A stretch of DNA of 64,000 nucleotides from Mactra quadrangularis (lineage: Eukaryota; Mollusca; Bivalvia; Venerida; Mactridae): assembly GCA_025267735.1 (NCBI GenBank), contig CM046300.1, forward strand, positions 33,675,322 to 33,739,321. The letters are read 5' to 3'. The notes under the pieces are model-generated. The model saw only the letters and a list, made by a program, of their open reading frames with translations. It made no database searches and had not been told where the DNA came from. The translations under genes and the position numbers were made by a program. This document shows, one piece after another, positions 22,401 to 34,800 of this stretch. Position 1 is the stretch's first letter, and every line of letters begins with the position of its first letter.

Positions 22401-24736
22401 TATTGTAAATCTTGTTGGGCAGTTGTCAGTCACTGCCAGGAGTATGCATCTAATAACTGGTTAACAGCTATATCCAGAGATTATGCCTTTCCAAGAATGT
22501 AGGTCGACTGTAGCAACTGCCATTGTATAATCTATACAATGTGTTGCTAGGGCACTAAAAATAAGTGGGTTTGGAATTGTCTTGAACAATCAGTTTTTAG
22601 TGTAGGCAACTAAAAATTTCTTTTGGAGGGCTACCAAAGCTCTACTAACAAGATATAGTGATTGTCGCAAAAATTACCCATTTAGACAACCACTTTCATA
22701 TCCTAGTTTTTGGCTGTATAAATGATGTTGATTTCTATCATTTTATGTGGGATAATTTCTATTTAATAATTTGTTAGAATGTTTTTGAATAATTCCAACA
22801 TAAACTTTTAAATGGTATTTGAGCATGACTGAATGAAATATTACAGGTGCTGGTGATGGAGAGGTCACTAAGAAAATGGCTCCATATTTTGAGAATGTTT
22901 ATGCCACAGAGACATCTAAACCTATGGTATCAAGACTTAAAGAGAAAGGATATAAGTATGTACTGGCACAATACAATACACTATGCAATACAAAACAATA
23001 TACAATACAACAATACTATATGATATGATACGACATGACGCCACGACAACACAACATCACTACAAACCCACAACACAAGAACAACAACACAATTTAGTAC
23101 AAAATACTGTACAATATAATACAATTTTTGAGTATTTTGGAGTTATGCTCTTTAGTACTTTTTAAATTTACATTTTTTGTTCAAGCTTTTCCAAGTTGCT
23201 TGACTGAAAGTTAAGATGCTTATGTATCAATACTAAAATCAAACAGTTTTGGATTAATGACCGTTTATGACTGCTAATAACCCCTGTGTGGTACACAACA
23301 CTTGTTTTATCTGAAGTCTTGCTATAAACATATCTTTGAAAAGTTAGGCTGCTCTTTTAATGAAAGTCAAGCATGTCGTTCTTTGACCCATACATAAATC
23401 CACTTATGAAAATGTATTTTCTATACTTGCTCTAAGAACTTATCCTATGATCAATAAATGTCTTCTATCGTTTCAGAGTTTTAGATTTAGATAAATGGGA
23501 TGATGGAACTATTATGTACGACTTTGTTAATTGTATGAATCTATTAGATAGATGTGATACACCTGTGAAAATATTACATTCCATTAAAAAAGTATTAAAA
23601 CCTAATGGTCGTGTCATAGTTGCTGTAGTTTTACCATTTAGTCCATTTGTTGAATTTGGTAAGTTTGTTTTAATATGCAGGGAAATTGGTGGGCATGACT
23701 AAATGGTTTCGACGTTAGACTGGTAATCATTAGATAGTCAGTTCTGGTTGGTTTGAATCCTATCCAAAACCTACCCCATTGTTTCCTTGAGCAAGAAACT
23801 TTATCCTACTAACTCAGTGCTGGGGAACTAAGAAGGGGAATCAAACGTGATTAATCTAAAATGTAAGAACTTGTTTCACAATTTAGCTAAAATAGTGATA
23901 GCCTCAAGCTTTGCTAGCTGGAACTATCCTGGTGGGTGGAACATTTTATCTGACAATAGTCTATTTCCCTTATTTATCTACATGTACATGAAAAGTCCCT
24001 AGAAAACTATTGAGAAACATATGGTTTCTATTATGTTGAAATTCAGATTGTTGGAACACAAAGTTTGCCTGAACTTTTTGTCTGTTTGATCTTTGAGTCT
24101 GCTAGTAAAAGAAGTTCTATCATGTCGGTCAGGTTAATTTGATGTAATACTTGTTAACACAAGTACTTGTATCAGTACATGTAGTCTATTGTTAGAGTTT
24201 TTATTACATTTTTGCCTACAGTCCCTGTCTTTCAAATTGTAAATTTTAGTGCCATGACCTTCCAAAATTGTGAAAAACAATTTGTGGAACAATTATCTGA
24301 AATTGTGAAAAAATCTGATTATGAATGGCAGGTAGTCACTCTATTCTGCTTCAAAATAGACTGAGTTTTGTTGGGAGGAAGCCAGACTGGCCACTTACAG
24401 CAGGTGACTGCTAATAGAAAGTGACCATTAATGCAGTTACACTAGGTACATAATTGTACATATTGAAATATGTTTCTTTGTGTAACTATATTATTGGTTA
24501 ACTTAATTTTCTAAACTTCAGGTGCATCTGATAAAAAGCCAACAGAAAATATTTGTTTAAATGGTACAACATTTGAAGAACAATCAATAAGTCTAGTACG
24601 AGATGTGTTTGAACCTGCTGGATTTAAGTTAGAAAAGTTTACTAGAGTGCCATATTTATGTGAAGGTGACATGGAATCCAGTTTCTATGTGTTAGATGAT
24701 GCCTTGTTTGTACTCTCTGCGAAAGACAATGGTTGA
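19488..24736 (+). CDS. METTL9: Protein-L-histidine N-pros-methyltransferase METTL9 (first exon not found)
   Basis: Exons: 19488-19626, 20943-21133, 21909-22009, 22847-22955, 23477-23658, 24522-24736 (TGA 24734-24736). Every junction is AG/GT and in phase. METTL9 (DREV) is an S-adenosylmethionine-dependent methyltransferase of the secretory pathway that makes 1-methylhistidine, mainly in His-x-His sequences. Diagnostic stretches: INGWLGRGSMFVLS, the SAM-binding motif I LDLGAGDGEVT, NCMNLLDRCD, VAVVLPFSPFVEFG and the C-terminal PYLCEGDMESSFYVLDDA. The first listed exon enters in phase 2 from an upstream exon that should code for the signal anchor. A GTG and an in-exon ATG at 19498 are open but are not convincing starts. 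The second intron-side segment after 19626 carries a young SINE. A short AT/CA-rich simple repeat (about 22970-23130) lies right after the fourth exon. Confidence 0.92.
19683..19975 (+). repeat. Full-length tRNA-derived SINE with target duplication
   Basis: The head has intact Pol III boxes, TAGCGCAGTTGGTAGCGCG and GGTTCGAATCC, inside a nearly complete tRNA-like fold (about 19686-19766). A body with GAGGTTATACCCTTCCATGA and an (AAAT)n tail follow. A perfect 14-bp duplication, ATGATTCCTAAAAA, flanks it at 19669-19682 and 19976-19989, showing LINE-type insertion into the METTL9 intron. Confidence 0.9.
21625..21790 (+). repeat. tRNA-derived SINE, family C
   Basis: The head is GTGGTCCAGTGGTAGGACGT with B-box-like GGTTCAAACCC, and the body contains TTCTTGAGCAAGAAATTTAC. 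A diverged relative lies at about 23695-23830 with TTGAGCAAGAAACTTTATCC. Both are in METTL9 introns. Confidence 0.6.
22030..22288. mobile_element. MITE with ATACCCCCGC ends
   Basis: Terminal ATACCCCCGCTTCGAAGAAG at the left and GGCGGGGGTAT at the right, with an internal (GTCC)n-rich stretch, TGCGTGCGTCCGTCCGTCCG. A closely matching inverted copy is at 43774-44028. Homology continues past the GGGGGTAT end through a palindromic GTGAGCNTTAGCTCAC-like segment. Confidence 0.75.
22312..22566 (+). repeat. SINE, family B
   Basis: Head GCTCGCTCATTTGGTAGAGC, body TTGGGCAGTTGTCAGTCACT and TAACTGGTTAACAGC, end ACAATGTGTTGCTAGGGCAC. Same family as 8040-8300. Confidence 0.7.
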
Positions 24737-27700
24737 AAAACTAATGTGTTTTAGTTAATCTCTTTGTATCATTATGAACTACCATTCAGAACTACTCTAC
24801 CATTCACTAAGAATAACCTCGGACATATTTAGACATATTTGGAGCTAACTTTGTGTCAGATGCCCATATAAAATGCTTTAAGCACTGTTGAATTAAACAA
24901 ATACGCAAAGCCTTGAATCTTGATTGTTTAGGCAAATGATAAATGTGTTGATTTAAGTCCATAAATATGAATTACATGGTTTGATAATATCTGCTATACA
25001 ATATTAAGTCACATGATAAAATAAAAAAATATGTAACATAAAATGTGTATACAATTTCTACATTAAACTTTAATCTACTGTCAAATTTTAAATTACCTGG
25101 AAAATTTCAGTAAAGTTCCACTATTAAGACCACTGGTTATTGCAAATTTGTGACATTTTGCCAATTTTTAAGTCCCAAATGCATCTATAAGAACTAAGGC
25201 TCTACATGTATATTAAGACCATTCTGCTATTAAGACCACCAGTTCTAATGGTGGGACTTCACTGTATTTAAAAATATTAATTCCAGGACTAGGTGTGTTT
25301 TAGATAGAATTCCTTACAGTAAAAAATTAAGATGAAAATTGCGTAAAATGTGTGTTAAACATTATGTTATCATTTTGCTCAGATTTAATTCTGACATTAA
25401 AATCTTGAAGATTACTGTAGTAATACTAAATAATAATTTGAGCACAAATGGTTTTTGTTGAGTATTGGTTGATAGCTAAAATGATACACGGTACTTGTAC
25501 TATATTACATTCCAATCTTGTATTAATGACGCCTCGTCTCGTAATTTTACTTATGCTAAATTTAGAAGGACATTTATATTTTGAATTATTAAAGATTTAG
25601 ATAGAAATGCCTGAATCTCATGTATACATTGTACCTTTCCTATAAAATGCTCAAATATTAAAACTATTATACTGGTGAATTACTATTTTTTGAAACACAA
25701 TTTCTTAGATCTATGGTACCAATATTTCGTCTAATTTATTTAATGTAAAAATTACGCAACTTTATTAAACCGCAATTTTTTGAAATCTGGGGAATTTTGA
25801 AACCTTTTCGTTGTCTGCTAAACTTTTATATAAAAATTTCTTGTATCCCGATTTTTCTGAATTTTTACCAGTTTAATGCTATTTCAAAAAATGGTAAATC
25901 AACAGTAGAGATATAAATTTGTATTCATATCAAACGATGTATATGTTTGTCTGTTGTCATTACTGACTTGAAATACAATTTCTCCATTATATGAATTTCA
26001 TTTATTTTCTTTTGTTTGATGATATCTTGAGTTTCCTACCCAGGGCTCAGCATTAAAGGTCTTCATATTGCCCCTAACTACCTTCATGTGTGTTCAGGCA
26101 ACTTGTAACCACTAGTAAACATTTGATTTTGAAAAGTAAAACATTGAGCTGGTTTTCCATTTGGGCAACCTAGTTCATAAATTTATGTATAATCCCAGTG
26201 GTCTATATATGGAATTAATTATTGTCATTTAAATATTTTATTATTTTTTATATTTTACTAATTGTAACAGACATTTTTAGATGTGTGTTATGTTGTACTT
26301 GATAAGTATGGAACTAGCACTCAATTAATTTCCTTTTGAAATTGTAACAACTCTGTTTATACCATATTTCTATGTGGTTACTGGTGCTGTATATTGTATA
26401 TATCTGCTGTTATATATTTGTTCATTGTATGCATCATGTACTAGTCATGAAATACAAGTATTGGTGTTTTATAAGAAAATTTGTTTCTTTGGTTTTTTTA
26501 AGTCTTTTTATAGAACATGCTGCAATGGTGCCTAATATTTTCACCACTTGACCGAACTCTTCCCATCATGTATTGCAACAATCTGTCAGTTTCTCAAAAT
26601 CCTTTGATTGGCCTAAATCTCTGACATGAGATTTTAACCCAGTTATCGGCACATACCATCATTGACATTCTCGTTCCCCAAGGTTATCAAGATTCTCAAT
26701 CTAGCTAGTATTTAGATACCTACTAGACTCTGGGTACAAGAATGCATCATTGACTGACAGCTGCTGCTCTTTCCGATTAAGAGTGAGCACAAGAATGGTC
26801 ATAGAAAGTATTTTTATGGCAAATCCCCACACAGTGAGTGTGGGATATATAATGACAAAACCCTCGAAGTATGGTTGTAGAAAGTATTTCATGGCCAAAT
26901 CACAGCAGAGTGGGTCACCTGGTGTAGGATATTATGATGACCAAACCCAAGAAGAATGATTGTAGAAAGTCATTTATTACCAAACCCAATGAAGGCCCGT
27001 AGTCCTGCCTGGAAGTTAAAATTTTGACACCTGGATTAGCAGTTTGAGTCTATGATTTGCTACTGATTGAGACAGCAACCATTCATAACCTTCTAAAATT
27101 CATGATTAACAGTTGAAAAATCTAATGAAGAAGGAACAATCTATGTTAGTTTCATATTTATTCTATGTAAAGAAAGATATTATAAAAATGTGTATATAAA
27201 ATATAATTAACTATAAATAAACAAAGGAGTATAGAGTAAAAATAAAAATATATGAAAACATATGAAGACAGTAATAGACTAAAGGTTAACAAGACATTTC
27301 AAAAATGCATCATTGTAATAGAATTTTTAAGCTGCCCATACAGATTTCAACTTAAAAATGATATTTACTACAACACTCAATATTGTATAGCAACATTTTG
27401 GAAGCAGTAAAGCATTGTACTGATAATGACAGTTTTGGTGTAAATTGAGGTACCGGTACAACAGTAAAATTACAAAAGCTACCTGTCCAGTTACTGCATA
27501 GATTATTTAGATTGTTTTTGTAAGTTATATTTTATATTTCTCACAATCTACAGTTCAGTCTGCCTTGACATATTTAATAATTTATTTTTTTAAACAATTA
27601 CACTAGCAGGTATCTGTGAACGAGTAGCTTTAAATGTGGTCAATTGTATTGCCGTGCAGTTCTAATGTATCATATGTAAGAAAAAAAAGTTTTGTACAGT

Positions 27701-30700
27701 TTGTATAATTTCTGTCTTTCTGAATATCTAATACTACAAAGAAATTAGTAAGAGTATCAATTAAAAAGACAATACATTATCAATTTTTTACCATTGAATG
27801 TGTGATTGTCGATACACAAAAATATAAGCTAGCAAAATAAAGTATTTTTTCTTAATTTTCTTGATACTAAAGGCTACCTTAAATAGTTACATCTGTTGAT
27901 AACGAAGGTATTGGTAAGTTTTCATATAATTGCTGCCAACAAGAGGAACAACCCCATGAGGGATAATTCAGGTAATAGAACCTGCATAAAAAGGCAAGTC
28001 AATGGCCAAGACTCCTTGGAATTAAAAAAACCAACTGAGTTCTAGAAAAAATGTTGGAAAACCAGTAATGTGATTTAAACTAATTTTTTTATTGGTGTCT
28101 ATATCTTTATTAAATCAATCATTTTCCAACTAAAGTAAATCTGTTTGGCATGATGCCTGAGTGATTCAGCAATAAAAATAATCAAAAAGAAGAAATTATA
28201 AGAATTAAAAATAAATTTCCAAATATTTATCAAAGTAACAAAATACTTAGCATAGAAGTAATAGGCCAGTAAGCATGTACATACATGTACACTAAACAAA
28301 AAGGACATAAATACTGTGAATGATAAATAAATGTTTGAGGTATTTTATAACTTCGGCAAGCTTTCTCAAGACGTCATGTTGAAAATACTGAACACAAAAT
28401 AAGTCAGAGATTGGTCAGTGCAAAACCAATGTAACTAAAATACATGTAAATTAAGAAGAGTGTTGAGTAGTTCTTACACTGTCCCATGGATATGTTTTTA
28501 TTACCACTGGCATATCTATTGTGTTTAATAACTATGATTTCATTTCAATAACAAATCAACTACAATTTCTGAAATTTTTTAATGGTTGAATATAAGATTT
28601 AGTATGATTTGACAATTTATAAACTTAATAAGCTTTCATTGCATGTAACAATCAAATCAAAATAGTGACAATATTTCACAGGCACATGTGAACAAGCTAT
28701 GTAATGTAAGCCAAACCTGTATTGACATAAATACTGATACTTATTATCTGGAATGTCTAGAAAAAAGTAAAAAAAATCTATAAGAGGAAGTTCATTAAAA
28801 GAACAACTTTTGAGGTAATGTATTTTTGATATGAAATAAAAATATCTGATGATTGATAAATGTACCTGGGAAAACATAAGAAGCAATACTGAAAGTTGTA
28901 ATAGAATAAACACTATCTACACTAAATACCAAAAATATAACTTTATAACAGAAAGCATTAACTAAAGTAACAAGCAAACAAAGAGTATAAATATTATTGA
29001 ATGATTTGCATATCTACAAAGCCCCTAAAGTATCATTTTGAAATACAAACTTTTTTATTTTCACAATTTCTGATATTATTTCATTTCATGAAATAATTAT
29101 TTCGAAAAAAAAAAATATTTCGAAAAAATGAAATAATTATTTTGTACTAACAAAATGATATTTCTTAAAAACCAAATAATTGTGCACATATTTCAAAATG
29201 TCCCTTTAGGGGCTCTGTACACATCTATGTTCATTATAATTGTTTCTAACATCATGCAAAAATAATTGTACATGTCACAGACGGGGTCTGAAAATACTAG
29301 CTCCAGTGTGTTAGAACACAACACCCCTCCTTCATACAATGTAGTTCTATTAAAATAATTTAATAAATGTTGTCACACCGCCGTACTCTTGGTGGAATTA
29401 TAAAATTTCATAGATTGAGTTAACATAAATAAAGTGAATGATTAAGGCATAAATGTATACAAAAATATATTGCTATACTGTAGACTGTAAAATTATAAAC
29501 ATAAAGCACATTTAATAATCTTAAAGCACATAAAATTACAAGTATAAAAAATTATATGTTTTTGAATATATATATATTAATATGAACTCTTGATACTACT
29601 CGTACAAACTACTTGTAATAAATTCAAAAATACTATTAATTTCAATTTGAGAGATAAAATGAAGACCTCTGTTCTTGTCCAGATATAACATTTACTTTTA
29701 CAGTAAAGATGCATAAAATTTAGGACATCATCAAAAACAACGATCTTAATTGTTGAATGGTCTTAAAATATAGTACAATTTTTCTTAGGACAGGAGGGCA
29801 GAAATACGTGTTTGTTCAAATATCATTAAATGCAACATTTTCCATTGTGAAATAATAAACACAAAGTAAACTAAACACTTAAAGGCATAACATGTCAATA
29901 AAATAAAATATATATATATTTATATACAAAAAATAATGCTATAAATTAACTATATTAACAAACTAATTAACTGAATACATGCATATACATAAAAATTATA
30001 ATGCTAAAATATATGAATAGATGCATAGCTAAATAAAACAGAATAGATATATAAGAACAACATAACAAGTAAATTAATAATAAATAAGCAGCCTTTGTAA
30101 AAATGGACTAATCAATTGAAAGTATGACTGACTATTGCTAAAATTTGTCTTAAACTGTATAAAGTAATCAAATAATAGACCTAATTCGGAACACCAATTC
30201 TGGGTTTTTCCATTTGTGCACAGGTTTTACAATTAAAGTAGTTTAAACATTATTGTTGAAAAGTAAGAAACACAGATTAAATCCTGTAGTTCTTTGTATG
30301 AATGTTTTTGCTTATCATGGTGAAAATTTGTTTGTATCACATGGAAAAACCCAAATATTTGAATTTCGGATAAAGTCTATTTGAACTGTACAGTTATCAG
30401 GAAGCACTAAAAACATTATCTAAATATAAATATAACAATATTTTAAAACTACTTGTATAAAACAAAAACTTAACAACTATTCCCTGCGACATGTACCACA
30501 AAACAATGAGAGAAAATGCATGTTTCTTTCAAAATTGATGATGAAATGTTGATGCCAGAGGTCCACATGGAAGATTAGACTTATCACATTGTGTAGCCTT
30601 GTTAAATAAAGTCTTTATTATTATTATAATGTAAGTAATTTGATGAAAATGAACTGTAAAATATATGATAACATTGTAACGGCAATTAAAATATCAATAT

Positions 30701-31889
30701 AGCATCAAGTTGTTTTTGTACACTAGCAAAAAATGCTCTCTGAGGCATGACAAAAATAGAATACTGGTATTGAAAAAATATTGATTTTGTCTTAACACAT
30801 GCATGAGCACAGAAAAAGAACATTTTCATTCTTGAAAATACGTTTTCTAAGCTCACTTGTTAGTGACTCCTAAATAGCCCCCACCACAAGTGCTGGGGGG
30901 GGGTAAAGTAACTAGTATTTTGATTAAAAAAATGACTGAACATGGATGTTATTGGTGAACTTTTCCATAGATGGGGGGAAATAGTGAACATTTACATTTA
31001 CTGAAGTGTGAATGTAAAAGTCAAAAAGAGATGTAAAATGTAGCAGCAGGAATGTGTTCACTATGAATTTTGGCAGTTATGCTACTTACATGTACTTATA
31101 ATAGTACATAAGAAACATGAAAATTATCTTAAAATATTGCATAGAAAATGTGTCTGCATCAAATACAGTATAGTGAGTAAATGCACCAGTACTTGATACA
31201 TAGTCACTGTAAATATCATAATAAATGCTCCCTCAGTACTTACACACACAATCACCATAAATATCATAATAAATGCCCCATACTAATACAACAGTAACAC
31301 TCTCCAGTCAAACTCATCCAAACTGTTTGAATCAATAATACAAATGCTTATATATTAATTTTTTAATTAAGTAAACTTGGCATAAAATTTACTTTATTTT
31401 GAATGTGTAAATTTACATATTTAAACATTTTACAAAACTTTTTTTAAACAAATATGGTTTTAAGTATTGAATTGCCTATATCATTTGAACCATTTTGTGG
31501 CTAAAACTTCAATTGAAATCTATTAAAGTCACTGAAAGCTATCTCTCATGCGGCAAATATTTAGCCTAAAAAATTTCATTAAAATAATAATGGTAAAATC
31601 ATCATATAAAAACCAAAAGTGAGATTGTCCATAAATTCACCGGTACAATCATGTAAATAAATATCATAATGATAATGCATTCAACACCTTTACCCACAAG
31701 CCTAAAGCTCAGGACTAGTAATTTAGGCTAGTTAAAATTACAAGTTACATATAGCCAGGCTAGTTGAGAATTTCAACTTTGCTATACAGCATACAAATTA
31801 GGCTAGTGCTCAAGAAAAATTTATCAGGCAATGACTGATAATGTCTTGCTTTATAATTATAAGTAGAAATGGTATTCATCATCGTCAAT
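24737..31889. other. AT-rich intergenic region
   Basis: METTL9 3' UTR followed by intergenic DNA up to the 3' end of the nucleotidase gene. No exon was recognised on either strand. A diverged tandem repeat of about 80 bp in three copies lies at 26795-27000, with ATGGTCATAGAAAGTA, ATGGTTGTAGAAAGTA and ATGATTGTAGAAAGTC as markers. A short AT-rich inverted repeat lies at 29080-29150. Confidence 0.55.
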
Positions 31890-34800
31890 CTATGTTGTTG
31901 TTGTTGTGGTTGTTTCATCATTATCAGTAGTTTCCTTGATGACATCTTTCACTACATTATGTGTGAACCCACCAGCTGACAATTTCTCTGCTAGTAAGGC
32001 TAACCTTTTCTGAAATCATAAATACCATGTCATCATTTATTAAGCCTACCAGGGTATATCTTGTAGCAGTATACTGTGGTTTGCTTTATAGTTCAGACAT
32101 TGGTGAAGATGGCTTGAGCCATTGTCAATATCTAAGTAAAAGTCTATTATTACCTAGATATAATTACAGTTTCAATCAACTGTAAATATGTCAGATGGCT
32201 TAGGGTAGTTTTTTGAAAGATGAATAAAATAGTCAGTTTTAGAGAATGTGATATGTAACAAACAGTAACCAACCATACTGTGATTCAAAGGGAACAATGA
32301 GGTTGGTGAACTATGGTAGCTTATCATTTCTGTATTGTTTTTTATCACAATGCTTTATTTATGACACTAGCAAATCTTGTGAACACACTTCAGTTGAAAC
32401 TTTGGAATTTCTACTCCTTAAATAATTGATTCAGGTAGAGCTTTATACAGCAGCAATGGTGTTGCCAACAGTAAGAATTTTGATAATTAATCAATTTTTA
32501 TTTGAACTTGGTGAAAAATAACTTTTCTCCAACTGACTGCAATAGGCTAAATTGAAAATGCACTCATTAAACTCTATTCTAATAAGTTTCTGAGCCAGTG
32601 TTTCCTGAGCAAATACCTAATGGCTATTTGCAACAAAATCCAGTGTACATGTATAATGACAATGCTGGAGGTGAAGCACATTGAGCAAAAATTTCATCAA
32701 GATCTGCTAAAAATTGGCATTCAGAGAAAGACATTTTGAAATGGAATTGTTAAATGTTAAATTAAGAGGTTGAAGTACAAACCTTATCATCGACTCTCAC
32801 TATACGACCTTCAACTTTCGGACATAGTTGTGTCTTGTCATTTTCTTCCACCTCAATGCTCATTTGTCTAACAAAGGCATGAGATAATTTCTTTCCTTGC
32901 AAAGGAGTTGCAAATGCTTCAGTAGCTTTAGCAAGCTGAGCAATACGGGCCTCATCCGTCATGCTGTCTCGCCTGTAAATACAATTCTTATTTTCCTCTT
33001 TTTCAGAGGAGGAATCAGTCGTATCCTTGGCAACAGTCTTTCCATCTGGCTGATCGACATCAACTTTTTGCTTCTTTTTAGGACTACCATGTATGTTAGA
33101 GTCACTCTGTGATTGGGATTCTGTAGGTTTTGGAGAAGGGGTACACTCGAGGGATGATGATGATTCGGATGATGACCTTGACTTTGTTAGTGACATAAAT
33201 CGTTTAACAGTTTGCTGTATTAGAAGGGTGCGCCTGTATTAATACACAAAAGAGAAAAAAATACACAAAATTAGTTCACACAGGGTAAGGTAGCATCAAG
33301 CAAAAAATGTAAAACATTGTTAGATTTACAAAGTTTAAAGTGACATGAACTTCAGGAAGTAAACAAACTCTTTGTTTTACATCAAATTCTTGCAGCAGTC
33401 AAGACAGAAAAAATTAGATATTGCATAAAATATATATACATTGAATATTATATTGTCTGAAAATGCCCACATAAGCTTGTGAGTTGGTTGTTTACTTTGA
33501 ATCCTCTGCAAAAATTATTTTTGAAACTGACCTAGTTTGTCGCTCAATTCAAGTTTTGTGGGAATGATTTAAAGCTAACTATCAAAACTCACACAGTCAA
33601 TTTGAAATTTTTGTGTGAAAAAAGGTACTAATTATTTTACACACTATTTCATGTCATTCAAATATTTGTCTGGAAAAGAGAAATCATAAAAAACAAAGCT
33701 TTGTATAATTCATCAGCTGAAATTGAATATCACATGACTAGAGACCCTGATTTAGATAGTCAGTTATACAAATATGTTAAAAAAGTGTGTTAAAAGCCAA
33801 AGTATACAAACCTTTTGAATGTATGAAAATAGTTTCATCGTGTGCCTTATAATACATTTATTACATCTTTAAATATTTCAGTTAATAGTCATTATACAAC
33901 AATTTTAAACCACTTTGTTAAGTAGGCGTTTGCTTTATGAATGAAAAAGTAATTATCAATCAGTGACTTTCAAAACTGTTTCAAAACAGTAAAATATTAC
34001 ATTTTTTTTTTCACTGAGAAATCTGGAAATCAACTGGAAAGCATATTATATTACAGTGCGTACAAACAAACAAAACATGTTTTGGTAAACATTAAAAATG
34101 AGACAATTCATTTCAGGGGTAGGCAGTAATAAAAATAAAATTTGTGTAATTCATTTTAACAAAATTAGCATGGCGGATAAACCACCACCACTGTAGATCA
34201 TGCTTGGTATGGTAGAACGCTTTCCATTACACCAACAACTAAGACACAAGTAAAACATATCACAATTGTTTATTTTAAAGTCATCCTGGGCATCCCTCGT
34301 CGTGGATTAGTTCATTGTATTGTTATTATAAACAGTGTTTTTTTTTTTTTGTACGAACTACATAAAAAATTTATAAATAGAGGATATTCGTCTGTTTTGG
34401 AGTAAGATCAATATTTATTTCACCAAAAGAGCTCAGAAAACATATTTTACAAGTGGCATAGCCACATACCAACTTCTGAAATTGGAAATCACTGCTAACA
34501 TTTTTTTTCTTGAGTAAATACAAACCTCAGTCATACCAAGAAAGATACTATATTTCTATTAATGAATTCCTCAGGCACAAAAGAAAGACATTTTATATTA
34601 TTATAATGTAATTTAATGAAAATGTAATCAAAATATTATATGTGCATATGAGGTGCAGTGCATTGATGGAAAAATTGTGTTTGGGAACATTTCTTGTATT
34701 CTATAATTATACATGTATTGTTTATAAAATTTATAATGAAATGTTTCCACTATGAAAGCCTTTATTCAAGGATTTTTAAAATTGAAGAAATATTTCCATG

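Noticed and set aside
31860..31915. CRISPR-like or functional repeat from the GTT repeats (GTTGTTGTTGTTGTGGTTG)
   Set aside because: It is the poly-Thr C-terminus (ACA codons) of the nucleotidase gene on the minus strand; no CRISPR-like arrays exist in the window.
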